Below, in pieces: positions 33,521 to 41,402 of a DNA stretch of 64,000 bases. The notes under the pieces were generated by a model. The model had not been told where the DNA came from, did no database searches, and was given only the letters and a program-made list of their open reading frames with translations. How positions within the stretch are numbered: the first letter of the stretch is position 1; every line of letters begins with the position of its first letter. A program made the position numbers and the translations under genes. The DNA comes from an uncultured Bacteroidales bacterium (GTDB lineage Bacteria; Bacteroidota; Bacteroidia; Bacteroidales; UBA932), in contig ONSU01000001.1 in NCBI GenBank assembly GCA_900320545.1, positions 1 to 64,000 on the forward strand, given 5' to 3'.

Positions 33521-34645
33521 ATGATCATCAACCCCTTCTTTACCACCTCCGAGATTCCGGCAGCGTATTTCTGCGACCGGGAGAAAGAAACAGAGGATAT
33601 CATACGAATCCTTTCCAATGGTAACAACCTTATTCTCAAAGGGGAACGAAGACTCGGGAAATCCGGATTAATCCATCATATCTTCGAGGACAAACGCATA
33701 AAAGAAAAGTTCAACACTTTCTATTTCGACATCTACGCAACCTCTTCCCTGGAAGAGTTCACTACGCTGCTTGGACGTACGGTTTATGCAACCCTGGCCT
33801 CGAAAGGGAAGAAATTCGCCGACCGGTTTACTGCGGTACTCAAATCGCTGTCCTTCCAGCTTGACCAGGATCCCATCTCCGGGTTTCCGATTCCATCCAT
33901 AGGAGTCCAACAGATTCAAAATCAGGAACTCACGCTCAATGAAATCTTTGACTTTCTGGAAAAATCCGATACCCCGAACATCGTCGCCATCGATGAATTC
34001 CAACAAATCCAACATTACAGTGAACCACATGTGGAAGCACTTCTGAGAACACGGATCCAGAGAATGAACAACACAAAATTCATCTTCTCGGGAAGTGAAC
34101 GTCATATGCTGGACATTATGTTCGGATCGCAGGACAATCCATTCTACAAAAGCGCCAGGAATCTGGATATTCTCGCCATCCCGGAAGGTACCTACTGCGA
34201 TTTTGCACGGGAAATGTTCCGGAAAGGGGGAAAAGAAATCTCTCTGGAAGCCGTCCAGTTTGTTTACCGGCTGTTTGACGGTGTCACTTACTATCTGCAA
34301 GAGACACTGAACGAAGCTTTCTCGATCACACCGGAAAACACCTTGCTTTCACGTCCGGACATAGAGCAAGTCGTTCAAAACCTTACCCTTTCCAACGCAT
34401 CCAGATGCAAGGACATCATGGCCGGACTGACGCTGATACAGCGGAAAGCGCTTCTTGCCATTGCAAAAGAATGGAGAGCGGAAGATATCACTTCCGCCCC
34501 CTTCATCAAGAAACACCGGCTTTCAAGCGCCAGTTCCGTCCAGTCCGCCGTTAAGGCTCTTATCACCAAGAAACTCGTAACAAAGTCAGCGAATATCTAT
34601 TCGATTCCCGACAAGTACCTTGCCCTGTGGCTGAGGATACAATAA
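33521..34645 (+). CDS. AAA ATPase of the archaeal-ATPase type with C-terminal winged helix
   Basis: This 374-residue protein has Walker A GERRLGKSGLIHH (about 40-52), Walker B NIVAIDEFQQIQ (about 157-168), a sensor-like FIFSGSERH, and a C-terminal region (about 300-374) like a winged helix-turn-helix (ITSAPFIKKHRLSSASSVQS). This is the layout of the AAA_14/ATPase family found singly in many Bacteroidetes. The ATG at 33521 is preferred to GTG at 33512, which is only 7 nt after the -7 element. Base composition is clearly lower in GC than neighbours, suggesting recent transfer. Function unknown; regulation or toxin-like roles are possible. Confidence 0.8.
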   Translation: MIINPFFTTSEIPAAYFCDREKETEDIIRILSNGNNLILKGERRLGKSGLIHHIFEDKRIKEKFNTFYFDIYATSSLEEFTTLLGRTVYATLASKGKKFADRFTAVLKSLSFQLDQDPISGFPIPSIGVQQIQNQELTLNEIFDFLEKSDTPNIVAIDEFQQIQHYSEPHVEALLRTRIQRMNNTKFIFSGSERHMLDIMFGSQDNPFYKSARNLDILAIPEGTYCDFAREMFRKGGKEISLEAVQFVYRLFDGVTYYLQETLNEAFSITPENTLLSRPDIEQVVQNLTLSNASRCKDIMAGLTLIQRKALLAIAKEWRAEDITSAPFIKKHRLSSASSVQSAVKALITKKLVTKSANIYSIPDKYLALWLRIQ

Positions 34646-34654
34646 AGGTTGAAA

Positions 34655-36082
34655 TCACCTCAGGGCGCTGCGCTCGACAATCAGCACGGGAGCATCCCAG
34701 AGCGGGAGGCCCTTGAAGCGTGTCGTGCCGGGATCGTTGTGGGAAGGATTGTCCTGAATGCCCTTGAGGTCGTGGACAAGGCCCGTGAGCATATCCACAT
34801 AGACAGGGTCCTGCAACTTGACATTAAGGCATACATTGCACAGGCGGCGGTCCAGCGAGGAGGACGGACGGTCTCCGCTCAGCCAGAGCACGCAGCCGAC
34901 CGCCTTTCCGCCTTTCTCGATGCCGAATGAAGTGACCTGTGCGGGCGTATCCACCGTAATCCGGATGGCGTCCGTCGGCTTCAACTCCGGTGTAAACACG
35001 CTGGTAACGTGCTGGACGGCATAGAATTTCGGCCGGAGATAGACCGGCTTCTTGCTGCCGTTCATCCGGATGAGGCCGAAGGACTGGAGCATCCAGCCGT
35101 AGTTCAGGTCCACCATCGTAAAGAAGGAATACGGGATCCCCATCCCCCAGTGCGTCAGCCCCTGGCGAAGATCCCATTTGGCCTGGCTGTATTCGGTCCA
35201 TTCGATATGCTTCATCGCGTGGCCGTACTCCAACTGGCCCGGACAGCCGGTCTCCCCCTGCAGCAGGCCGATGGACGGACTGTAGCGGTCCACATACTCC
35301 CGAAGAGCCTTCACATAAGGAACGATGCTCTCCGGAACCGGCCAATAGGCGTGGTAGGTGATATAGTCCATATACGGAATGCCGCCGGCCTTCGCGATCA
35401 GTTCCAGCGCCTGCCGGATGTACTCCCGGTCGGGACTGCAGCTGCCGAATGCCGCGATCTTTGCCTGAGGGTCCACCTCACGGATGACCTTCGCCGTCCG
35501 GACGAACAGGTTGGCATACAGAGGGTATGAATCCAGATTCTTCCGGCCGTCCGGCTCATTCCAGACTTCCCACATCGTCACCTTCCCTTTGTAGCGGGCG
35601 ACCGTCGCCTTCACATAGCGCAGCCACGCATCCATGATCGGCCCGTCCGGGAAGAGTCTGGCATTGAGGTCGTGCCCGTGCTCGGAATAAATGGGGTTGC
35701 CATAGCAGAGGCACATCCAGGGATGCACCCCTTCGGCAATCAGCCCGTCCACATGCTCATCCAGCCAGGAGAAATTGTATTTCCCCTTTTTCTGCTCGGT
35801 CTTGGCCCAGCCGCTCTGCAGACGCGCATAGCCGACGCCGGTCTGCCCGACGAAACTGCGGAACTGCGAAAAGTCGGCATAGTCCCGGTCCATCGTCTCC
35901 GCACCGACAGACCAGATGGAGGGGGCGTCCAGCCGGGAAGCGACCGGCTCAATCTCACCGATGACCGGAAGCCCGGCCGGATGGGCCTTGATATTCTCCC
36001 AGGTGACGGATTTCATCAGTTTCTGGGCCTGCAGGGGCAGCGCAAGCGAAAGCGCCAGCAGGAGTGCAAAGGGTTTATTCAT
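34655..36082 (-). CDS. Secreted clan GH-A glycoside hydrolase
   Basis: This 475-residue enzyme has a signal peptide (MNKPFALLLALSLALPLQAQ) and a TIM-barrel of the 4/7 superfamily. The acid/base is Glu176 in MWEVWNEPDG and the nucleophile is Glu277 in LLQGETGCPG. The sequence between them (ITYHAYWPVPES) is typical of GH39-like or related β-xylosidase/β-glucosidase families, but the exact GH number is not certain by eye. It follows the GH50-like gene with an 8-bp overlap, so the two are co-translated and probably act on the same polysaccharide. It faces the ATPase gene with 9 bp between stops. Confidence 0.78.
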   Translation of the reverse strand: MNKPFALLLALSLALPLQAQKLMKSVTWENIKAHPAGLPVIGEIEPVASRLDAPSIWSVGAETMDRDYADFSQFRSFVGQTGVGYARLQSGWAKTEQKKGKYNFSWLDEHVDGLIAEGVHPWMCLCYGNPIYSEHGHDLNARLFPDGPIMDAWLRYVKATVARYKGKVTMWEVWNEPDGRKNLDSYPLYANLFVRTAKVIREVDPQAKIAAFGSCSPDREYIRQALELIAKAGGIPYMDYITYHAYWPVPESIVPYVKALREYVDRYSPSIGLLQGETGCPGQLEYGHAMKHIEWTEYSQAKWDLRQGLTHWGMGIPYSFFTMVDLNYGWMLQSFGLIRMNGSKKPVYLRPKFYAVQHVTSVFTPELKPTDAIRITVDTPAQVTSFGIEKGGKAVGCVLWLSGDRPSSSLDRRLCNVCLNVKLQDPVYVDMLTGLVHDLKGIQDNPSHNDPGTTRFKGLPLWDAPVLIVERSALR

Positions 36083-38114
36083 TGTATCGGGTTTGGTAAA
36101 GGTTATATCCTACCGAGCGGCAGGCATCAACGGTTTCAGGATAGGGCGTATCGCAGCAGTCCAGGAAACCGACCTGGAAATTCTCGCCGTCGAAGCGGCC
36201 GGTCGTTGCCTGGTCCATGTACTGGTGCCAGTGGATACCGATGATTTGCGGATGCTTAAGGGCGCTCAAAGCGTATTCCTTATAGAAATACGCCCGTTCC
36301 TGCTGATTGTCACCCATCTGAAGGGATGGATGGAAGAGGCCGCGGTCGCAGGACCCAAGGTGCCATTCCCCGATCATCACCGGCTTGTCAAGCCCTTCCG
36401 GAAGTCTGTATGAATCAATGGTATAGCGATATTGATTGTGGGAAATGACATCGCAATACTTTGCACCGATCGTGACGACATCCGGATTGCTGCAGACAAA
36501 ACTTGCAAAACGGCAGCCCATATAGAGCACACCCGGAGCATAGCGGTCGAAGGACTCACGGATCACTTTATAGTATTCTTCGATGATCAGCCTGTTGAAG
36601 TCCAGAAGATCTTTCTCCGAGGCCTCCGCCGGCTCGACCGGGCGGCCGTAACGCTGTTGCAGGAAAGCGCGCATCGCCTTTTTGGCCGCCTGGGAATCGG
36701 GCGCATTCGCCACACATTTGGCGGCGTGCGTCTCATCTCCCCATTTGATCTCGTTGTCCACGAAATAACCCAGCAGATAAGGATCCTCGACATCCCTCTT
36801 ATGCTCCTTCAACCGGGCCTCGACCGCAGCGCGGAAACTCGGGTCGAAGGGATCCATAATCGGGAAATACGGGCCGTCCGCACCCGCTATCGGGACGCTC
36901 CGGATATCGAAACGGTCGATAAATGGCGTGCGGTCCTGGCGGCAGATATCGATGTCCGAGGAATTGGCGATGGTATTCAGTCCCCAGCTGCGGAGCCGTC
37001 TGTGGGCAAGATCCGACCAAACGGACTTATAATCAGGGCCGTATTTCCGGTAAATATTGGCCGAGGAGAAGTCGAAGGTGGAGTCCTCTTTCCAGCGCTC
37101 ATAATACGGAATCAGCAGCTGGTCGTTGGTAAAGCGGAAACGGTAGAGGGAATCGCCTTCGGAAGGCAGATACTCGAACATATAATCCCGCGAAGCGAGT
37201 TTCTCCCCGTGCAGCGGAGTGACTGCGGAAGAGGCATTCACGCGGATGATGCCGTGACTCCAGTAGAGGCAGCCTTCGGGATCGATCATCCACCACTTGC
37301 CGTCGATCTTCTCCACGCGGAAATGACCGGTCGCCTCATAACGGGGACCGTCCGCCCAGCCGCCATACTTGTTCCAACCCTCGGGGCCGGGATGCGCGGC
37401 CAGGTCCTTTTCTTCTTCGGAGCGGGCCTTCAGGAGGTCCTCGTCACAATGCGTCTTGCCGGGCCATTCCCTGTATTTGAACTGGCCATAGCGGTCGATC
37501 ATCGGGAAGAAGGCCGCACTGTCGAGCTGCATATAGTCAGGGACCGGGCGCTCGCCGGGAAGAAGGACCAGATCCTCAACGGACCAATGACTTACCGGAT
37601 ACTGTTTTCTTGAGAAGAAGCGGATCTCCCTTACATCGGAAAGGTCCACGCCGTACTGAATATGCCTGAATTCGCCGTATGGCGTCCCCTTCATCAGCGT
37701 CAGCAGCCGGTTGACCTCCGGGTGGGGCATGTCACAGGGAAGAAGGACTTCCAGCGTCGCACATTCCCCGGGGGCAACTTTGAAACGGTCCTCCAGGATG
37801 CCCTGCGAAGGACGGGAGTCCGTATCGGTTTCTTCATTCTCAAGGAAGAAATAAAGGTTGAGAAAGTCGTCCGGGTTGTCATTCCGGACCGTAAAACGGA
37901 GTTTGGAATATGGGCGCAGATCCCATTTTCCCTTCAGGGAGAAGCCGGCCTCCACCTGGGTGGCGGTAACGCCGACCTTACGGGAAGACACCTCGAGGGA
38001 CGACTCTTTCAACGCATCCACCTTCAATGCGGGATCGTCAAAAGAGACGCTCACCCTGCCGCAAGAACTTAAAAGCAGGGCGGCGAGGGTGAGCGCTATG
38101 CCGAATTTACGCAT
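36075..38114 (-). CDS. GH50-like β-agarase/β-galactosidase family lipoprotein
   Basis: This 679-residue lipoprotein (LLLSSC, Cys18) has an N-terminal β-sandwich of carbohydrate-binding type (about 20-190). The catalytic TIM barrel has KWWMIDPEGCLYWSHGI (about 273-289), acid/base Glu455 in GYFVDNEIKWG and nucleophile Glu583 in MIGEWHLGSCDRG. The C-terminal block IGIHWHQYMDQATTGRFDGE is a hallmark of GH50 β-agarases. Known GH50 enzymes release neoagarobiose from agarose; gut relatives may act on other β-galactans. It lies 3 bp after the isomerase-like gene. Substrate is inferred from family only. Confidence 0.75.
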   Translation of the reverse strand: MRKFGIALTLAALLLSSCGRVSVSFDDPALKVDALKESSLEVSSRKVGVTATQVEAGFSLKGKWDLRPYSKLRFTVRNDNPDDFLNLYFFLENEETDTDSRPSQGILEDRFKVAPGECATLEVLLPCDMPHPEVNRLLTLMKGTPYGEFRHIQYGVDLSDVREIRFFSRKQYPVSHWSVEDLVLLPGERPVPDYMQLDSAAFFPMIDRYGQFKYREWPGKTHCDEDLLKARSEEEKDLAAHPGPEGWNKYGGWADGPRYEATGHFRVEKIDGKWWMIDPEGCLYWSHGIIRVNASSAVTPLHGEKLASRDYMFEYLPSEGDSLYRFRFTNDQLLIPYYERWKEDSTFDFSSANIYRKYGPDYKSVWSDLAHRRLRSWGLNTIANSSDIDICRQDRTPFIDRFDIRSVPIAGADGPYFPIMDPFDPSFRAAVEARLKEHKRDVEDPYLLGYFVDNEIKWGDETHAAKCVANAPDSQAAKKAMRAFLQQRYGRPVEPAEASEKDLLDFNRLIIEEYYKVIRESFDRYAPGVLYMGCRFASFVCSNPDVVTIGAKYCDVISHNQYRYTIDSYRLPEGLDKPVMIGEWHLGSCDRGLFHPSLQMGDNQQERAYFYKEYALSALKHPQIIGIHWHQYMDQATTGRFDGENFQVGFLDCCDTPYPETVDACRSVGYNLYQTRYNE

Positions 38115-38117
38115 AAA

Positions 38118-39581
38118 CTAACGGATATCGTAGAATTCGAAGCCCATCATCTCGGCGAAGTCGCGGAGTTCGGCGCGGTAGTCGCCGTCCACGATGGCGT
38201 AGTGCTGGGTGGCGCCGATGTTCAGGACCTTCTCCCAGAGTTCCTTGACCGGGACGACCGGCTTGAAGATGGTGTGGCTGTAGGTGGCCAGCAGATGTTT
38301 CTTCGCGCTCTGGGGCGTGTCCTTTTCGGAGAGACTCTCGGCCTGGAAGGTGATGAGCTTGTACTTGCCGTCCTCTTCGTAGAGGCCCGCAACGGTCTTC
38401 ATGCCCGGGCTGAAGCGGTACCAGGCGAAGGGCGCACCGGCATACTTCCAGGAAGTCTTGGCGAAGCGGACGTCGCGGGAAATGATGACGTTGTCCTGCC
38501 ACTTCGGGTCGTTGTGGTCATTCGGCCCCGCATGGCCGCCCGCGAAGGTGCCGAATTCATCCTCAATGTGGAACGGCTCGATGAAGTTGACGTTCTTGCC
38601 GCTCAGGAGCTTGAGGATGTAGGTAATGAGGCCCGCGCCGATGTCGGCCTCCGGCACGAGGACGCTCACGTTCTCGTTGAACCACTGCGGATAGAAGCCC
38701 GCGCGGCAGCCGGCGGTGCGGAAGGTCGCCTGGTCGATGTCGTTGTAGACATAGCAGTCGATATCGTTCTTCTCGGCCATCTTCTTGATGGCGAGGGTCG
38801 CCTTGACGCAGCCGATGAATTTGTCGTACTCCACATCGTCCATCATCTTGTATTTGGAGGTAAGCTCGTCGGCATACGCCTTGACTTCCTCGTCGGTGAG
38901 GTTCTCGATCTCGGTGCCGTAGTCGCTGTACGGGAGGTAATGGATCTCGGGGCCGATCTTGGTGAAGAGGTCGTAGTTGTCGATATAAGTGGACCACATC
39001 GCCTCGTTCATATTGGCCATCAGGCCCACGTTGGAATGCTTCAGGATGGCTTTCGCCCTGGCGGCGTCGGCGAAGATCCGCACCTTTTCGGTGATCTGCT
39101 CCCGCGTGCCCATCACGGTCTTGACATTCTTCCGGGGAACGCGGCGGATGCTGCCGGAGCCCTCCAGCGAGCCGACCAGCGTGCCGGCGCAGAGGTAGTC
39201 CACGAAATCGTCCTCGTCGAGGGTGGTCTCGAAGGTCATCTTCGGCTTGGCGACGTTGCAGAAGATCATCGGGATCTCCGGGCAGTCGCGGAGGAACCGG
39301 ATCCAGGCGAAATCCTCGCTCCAGCTCAGGAATTCTGCATAGATAAAATCGACCTTCTCGTTGAAGAAGAGGTTCATTGCCCGCTCGGCGTCTTCCCGTT
39401 CATAGACGATGCCGGGATCCACCAGGTCGAGGAAGTCCATCGTCGCCTTGATCTCCTTCACGGCGATGTCTTTGCGTTCTCCGTACGTACCCCGTTTGGG
39501 ACCGTATAAATTCTTGAACCGCGGCGACGCAATCAGCAGCAGTCCCGCCTTCGGTTTTCTGGATTTCAGACTTTTCTGCAT
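38118..39581 (-). CDS. L-arabinose/L-fucose isomerase-fold protein
   Basis: This 487-residue cytoplasmic protein has the overall layout of L-fucose/L-arabinose isomerase family proteins. There is an N-terminal α/β domain (GLLLIASPRFKNLYG, about 14-28) and a segment with sugar-acid contacts (YAEFLSWSEDFAWIRF, about 80-95). A C-terminal part follows with metal-site candidates: HIEDEFGTFAGGHAGPNDHN (about 350-369), and His in TYSHTIFKP. It would interconvert an aldose and a ketose; whether arabinose, fucose or another sugar cannot be told. First gene in a unit with two glycosidases and preceded by the same operator as the EEP unit. Confidence 0.7.
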   Translation of the reverse strand: MQKSLKSRKPKAGLLLIASPRFKNLYGPKRGTYGERKDIAVKEIKATMDFLDLVDPGIVYEREDAERAMNLFFNEKVDFIYAEFLSWSEDFAWIRFLRDCPEIPMIFCNVAKPKMTFETTLDEDDFVDYLCAGTLVGSLEGSGSIRRVPRKNVKTVMGTREQITEKVRIFADAARAKAILKHSNVGLMANMNEAMWSTYIDNYDLFTKIGPEIHYLPYSDYGTEIENLTDEEVKAYADELTSKYKMMDDVEYDKFIGCVKATLAIKKMAEKNDIDCYVYNDIDQATFRTAGCRAGFYPQWFNENVSVLVPEADIGAGLITYILKLLSGKNVNFIEPFHIEDEFGTFAGGHAGPNDHNDPKWQDNVIISRDVRFAKTSWKYAGAPFAWYRFSPGMKTVAGLYEEDGKYKLITFQAESLSEKDTPQSAKKHLLATYSHTIFKPVVPVKELWEKVLNIGATQHYAIVDGDYRAELRDFAEMMGFEFYDIR

Positions 39582-39618
39582 AGCAAATATTTTTATTTGT
39601 ACTTAGACTTTAATTTTC

Positions 39619-39645
39619 CGTCATTCCCGGCCTGACCGGGGATCC
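39619..39645. repeat. Dispersed hairpin repeat, copy 4
   Basis: CGTCATTCCCGGCCTGACCG followed by GGGATCC, in the untranslated leader of the isomerase-like gene. Confidence 0.55.
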
Positions 39646-39695
39646 ACTGTGGTGCACTGTGGTACAAATATAGGTATAAAAAAACTTTTCTCCAA
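39646..39695 (-). promoter_or_regulatory. Promoter plus tandem ACTGTGGTRC operator before the isomerase/GH50/GH-A unit
   Basis: Leftward -33 TTG 39695-39693, 20-bp spacer, -7 TATATTTG 39672-39665. Plus-strand 10-mers ACTGTGGTGC (39646-39655) and ACTGTGGTAC (39656-39665) occupy the transcription start, the same pair as at 32391-32410 in swapped order. Confidence 0.65.
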
Positions 39696-39715
39696 GAAGA
39701 ATCCCGGAGAAAAGT
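39677..39715 (-). terminator. Intrinsic terminator of the OmpA-family gene
   Basis: Perfect 10-bp stem ACTTTTCTCC/GGAGAAAAGT (39684-39693 with 39706-39715), 12-nt loop, then T-tract in the leftward transcript (A run at 39678-39684). The -33 of the next promoter lies inside this stem. Confidence 0.8.
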
Positions 39716-39725
39716 TCTGATGGTT

Positions 39726-41303
39726 CTATTCCTGGATCTGAAGCTCGACGCGGCGGTTGCGCTGACGGCCTTCGTCGGTCTCGTTGGTCGCGATCGGGCG
39801 GCTCTCGCCGTAACCCTTGTAGCTGAGACGCGCCTTCGAGACACCGTGGGAAATGAAGTAGTCGTACACGGCCTTGGCCCGGTTCTCGGAGAGCTTCTGG
39901 TTGTAGGCGTCGGAACCTCTGTCGTCGGTGTGGCCGCCGATCTCGACATGGAGTTCGGGATTGTCATTGAGCCATGCCGCCACTTCGTCCAGCATCCTGC
40001 GGGCGTCCTCGTTGAGATCGAACTTGTCGAACGCGAAGAGGGCGTCGGAGAGTTCCATCATGGTCTTCTGGATCTTCGGAGGTACTTTCTCCGGCTTCGG
40101 TTTCGGCTGTCTGGGCTCTTTCGGCTGTTTCACCTTCTTCTCCGCCTTTCCGACGGCGAAGGACAGACGGAGCTTGACGCCGGCCTGCATATTGTTCAGG
40201 AACTTGACATAGGGCTTGTCGGAATATTCGTACCACTGGCTGACCGACTGCGTGGGGTTGTCCCTCTCTTCTACGCCGATATAGTCCGGAGCCGCCGCCG
40301 TGACGAGGGGTTCGTTCTGTACGTAAGACCACATTGCATACGGGAGAGCATGACCGTCGGCCTCTTCAATGCCTCCTTCCTGGAAATTCAGCAGCTTGAC
40401 GGCCGTTTCCTTGTCATACTTGACCGGGCGGATCATACCGAAGTCGCAATAGAGGCCGGTATAGAGACCGATCTTGTCGGTGAGCCGCCATCTGAAGCCG
40501 GTGTCCAAAGAGAGGAGAACATCGACGGGACAGATATTCCTGTTGGGCGTCCAGCCCGTATTCCAGGATTCCGCATCGCTTTGTTCATGATTTCTACGGA
40601 CGCCATACTCTTTTGAGGGCTTTCCAAACCCATTCTTTACCGGGTCAACATGATCATATTGCGTGTTGTGAGCCACATAGACGCCGGGGCTCCCGTACTG
40701 GACCCAATAATCCGGCGTAACGTGAATACCGAACTTGGCGCCGGCCGCGATATAATACTTGTGCGGGCTCAACGGCTTGATGGGCGTCATATACTTGAAC
40801 ATCACGGGAATCTGAAGCGAGACCATCGCGTGATCTTCGCTAAATTCTTCGATCTGGCTGTAGACCCAGGTCTCGTACTTATTCCGGGTCGGGCCGCCTA
40901 CCTTCTTATAGAACGGACGGGCCGGAGCGTTGATCACGACCTCCTGATCGTAGGGATAGTTCGTAACACTGAGCACGTCGTTGCCGCGGAACAGGGTAAA
41001 ATAGTTGGCCGCCTCGAGGCCGACGATGAGGCCGTAGTTGTCCGTAAAATTAATGTCGGCAAACAGGCCGAAATGACCGCCCGGACCGGGAACCCACTTA
41101 GGGGCATTGAAGTATTCGCTGAACCAGGGAAGGCCATTCCGCCAGGCGGACTTGTCCATAATGCCCATACCGGTAATACCCGCACCGCCACCGATGGAGA
41201 TCTCATACTTGGGGACGGTCGTAGGGCCGTCCTGGGCCATCGCGGACACCGAAATGGAAAGGACCGCGATCATCGCCAAAACGATTCTGACAAAAGTTTT
41301 CAT
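39726..41303 (-). CDS. OmpA-family outer-membrane protein with N-terminal barrel
   Basis: This 525-residue protein has a signal peptide (MKTFVRIVLAMIAVLSISVSAMA). A long β-rich region (about 25-395) is compatible with a barrel; there is a proline/lysine linker (PRQPKPKPEKVPPKIQ, about 397-412) and a C-terminal peptidoglycan-binding OmpA domain. The latter shows LHVEIGGHTDDRGSDAYNQ, LSENRAKAVYDYF and YGESRPIATN, with the Asp and Arg that hold diaminopimelate. It ties the outer membrane to the cell wall. It is monocistronic, with its own promoter and terminator. Confidence 0.9.
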   Translation of the reverse strand: MKTFVRIVLAMIAVLSISVSAMAQDGPTTVPKYEISIGGGAGITGMGIMDKSAWRNGLPWFSEYFNAPKWVPGPGGHFGLFADINFTDNYGLIVGLEAANYFTLFRGNDVLSVTNYPYDQEVVINAPARPFYKKVGGPTRNKYETWVYSQIEEFSEDHAMVSLQIPVMFKYMTPIKPLSPHKYYIAAGAKFGIHVTPDYWVQYGSPGVYVAHNTQYDHVDPVKNGFGKPSKEYGVRRNHEQSDAESWNTGWTPNRNICPVDVLLSLDTGFRWRLTDKIGLYTGLYCDFGMIRPVKYDKETAVKLLNFQEGGIEEADGHALPYAMWSYVQNEPLVTAAAPDYIGVEERDNPTQSVSQWYEYSDKPYVKFLNNMQAGVKLRLSFAVGKAEKKVKQPKEPRQPKPKPEKVPPKIQKTMMELSDALFAFDKFDLNEDARRMLDEVAAWLNDNPELHVEIGGHTDDRGSDAYNQKLSENRAKAVYDYFISHGVSKARLSYKGYGESRPIATNETDEGRQRNRRVELQIQE

Positions 41304-41326
41304 AGGCTGAAAAGTTTTAATGCTCT

Positions 41327-41356
41327 CAAAGTTACAAAAAAATTGCTATTGTGCAA
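41327..41356 (-). promoter_or_regulatory. Promoter of the OmpA-family gene
   Basis: Leftward TTG 41356-41354, 19-bp spacer, TAACTTTG 41334-41327, ATG at 41303. Confidence 0.65.
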
Positions 41357-41402
41357 TAACAATTCGCTTATATGGTACAAATCTTGCCTTTCGGATGGCA
41401 TT

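Noticed and set aside
40650..41402. A 251-codon upstream extension of the DUF4153-like gene
   Set aside because: It is antisense to the OmpA-family gene and its promoter; the membrane protein has a natural start at 41403.
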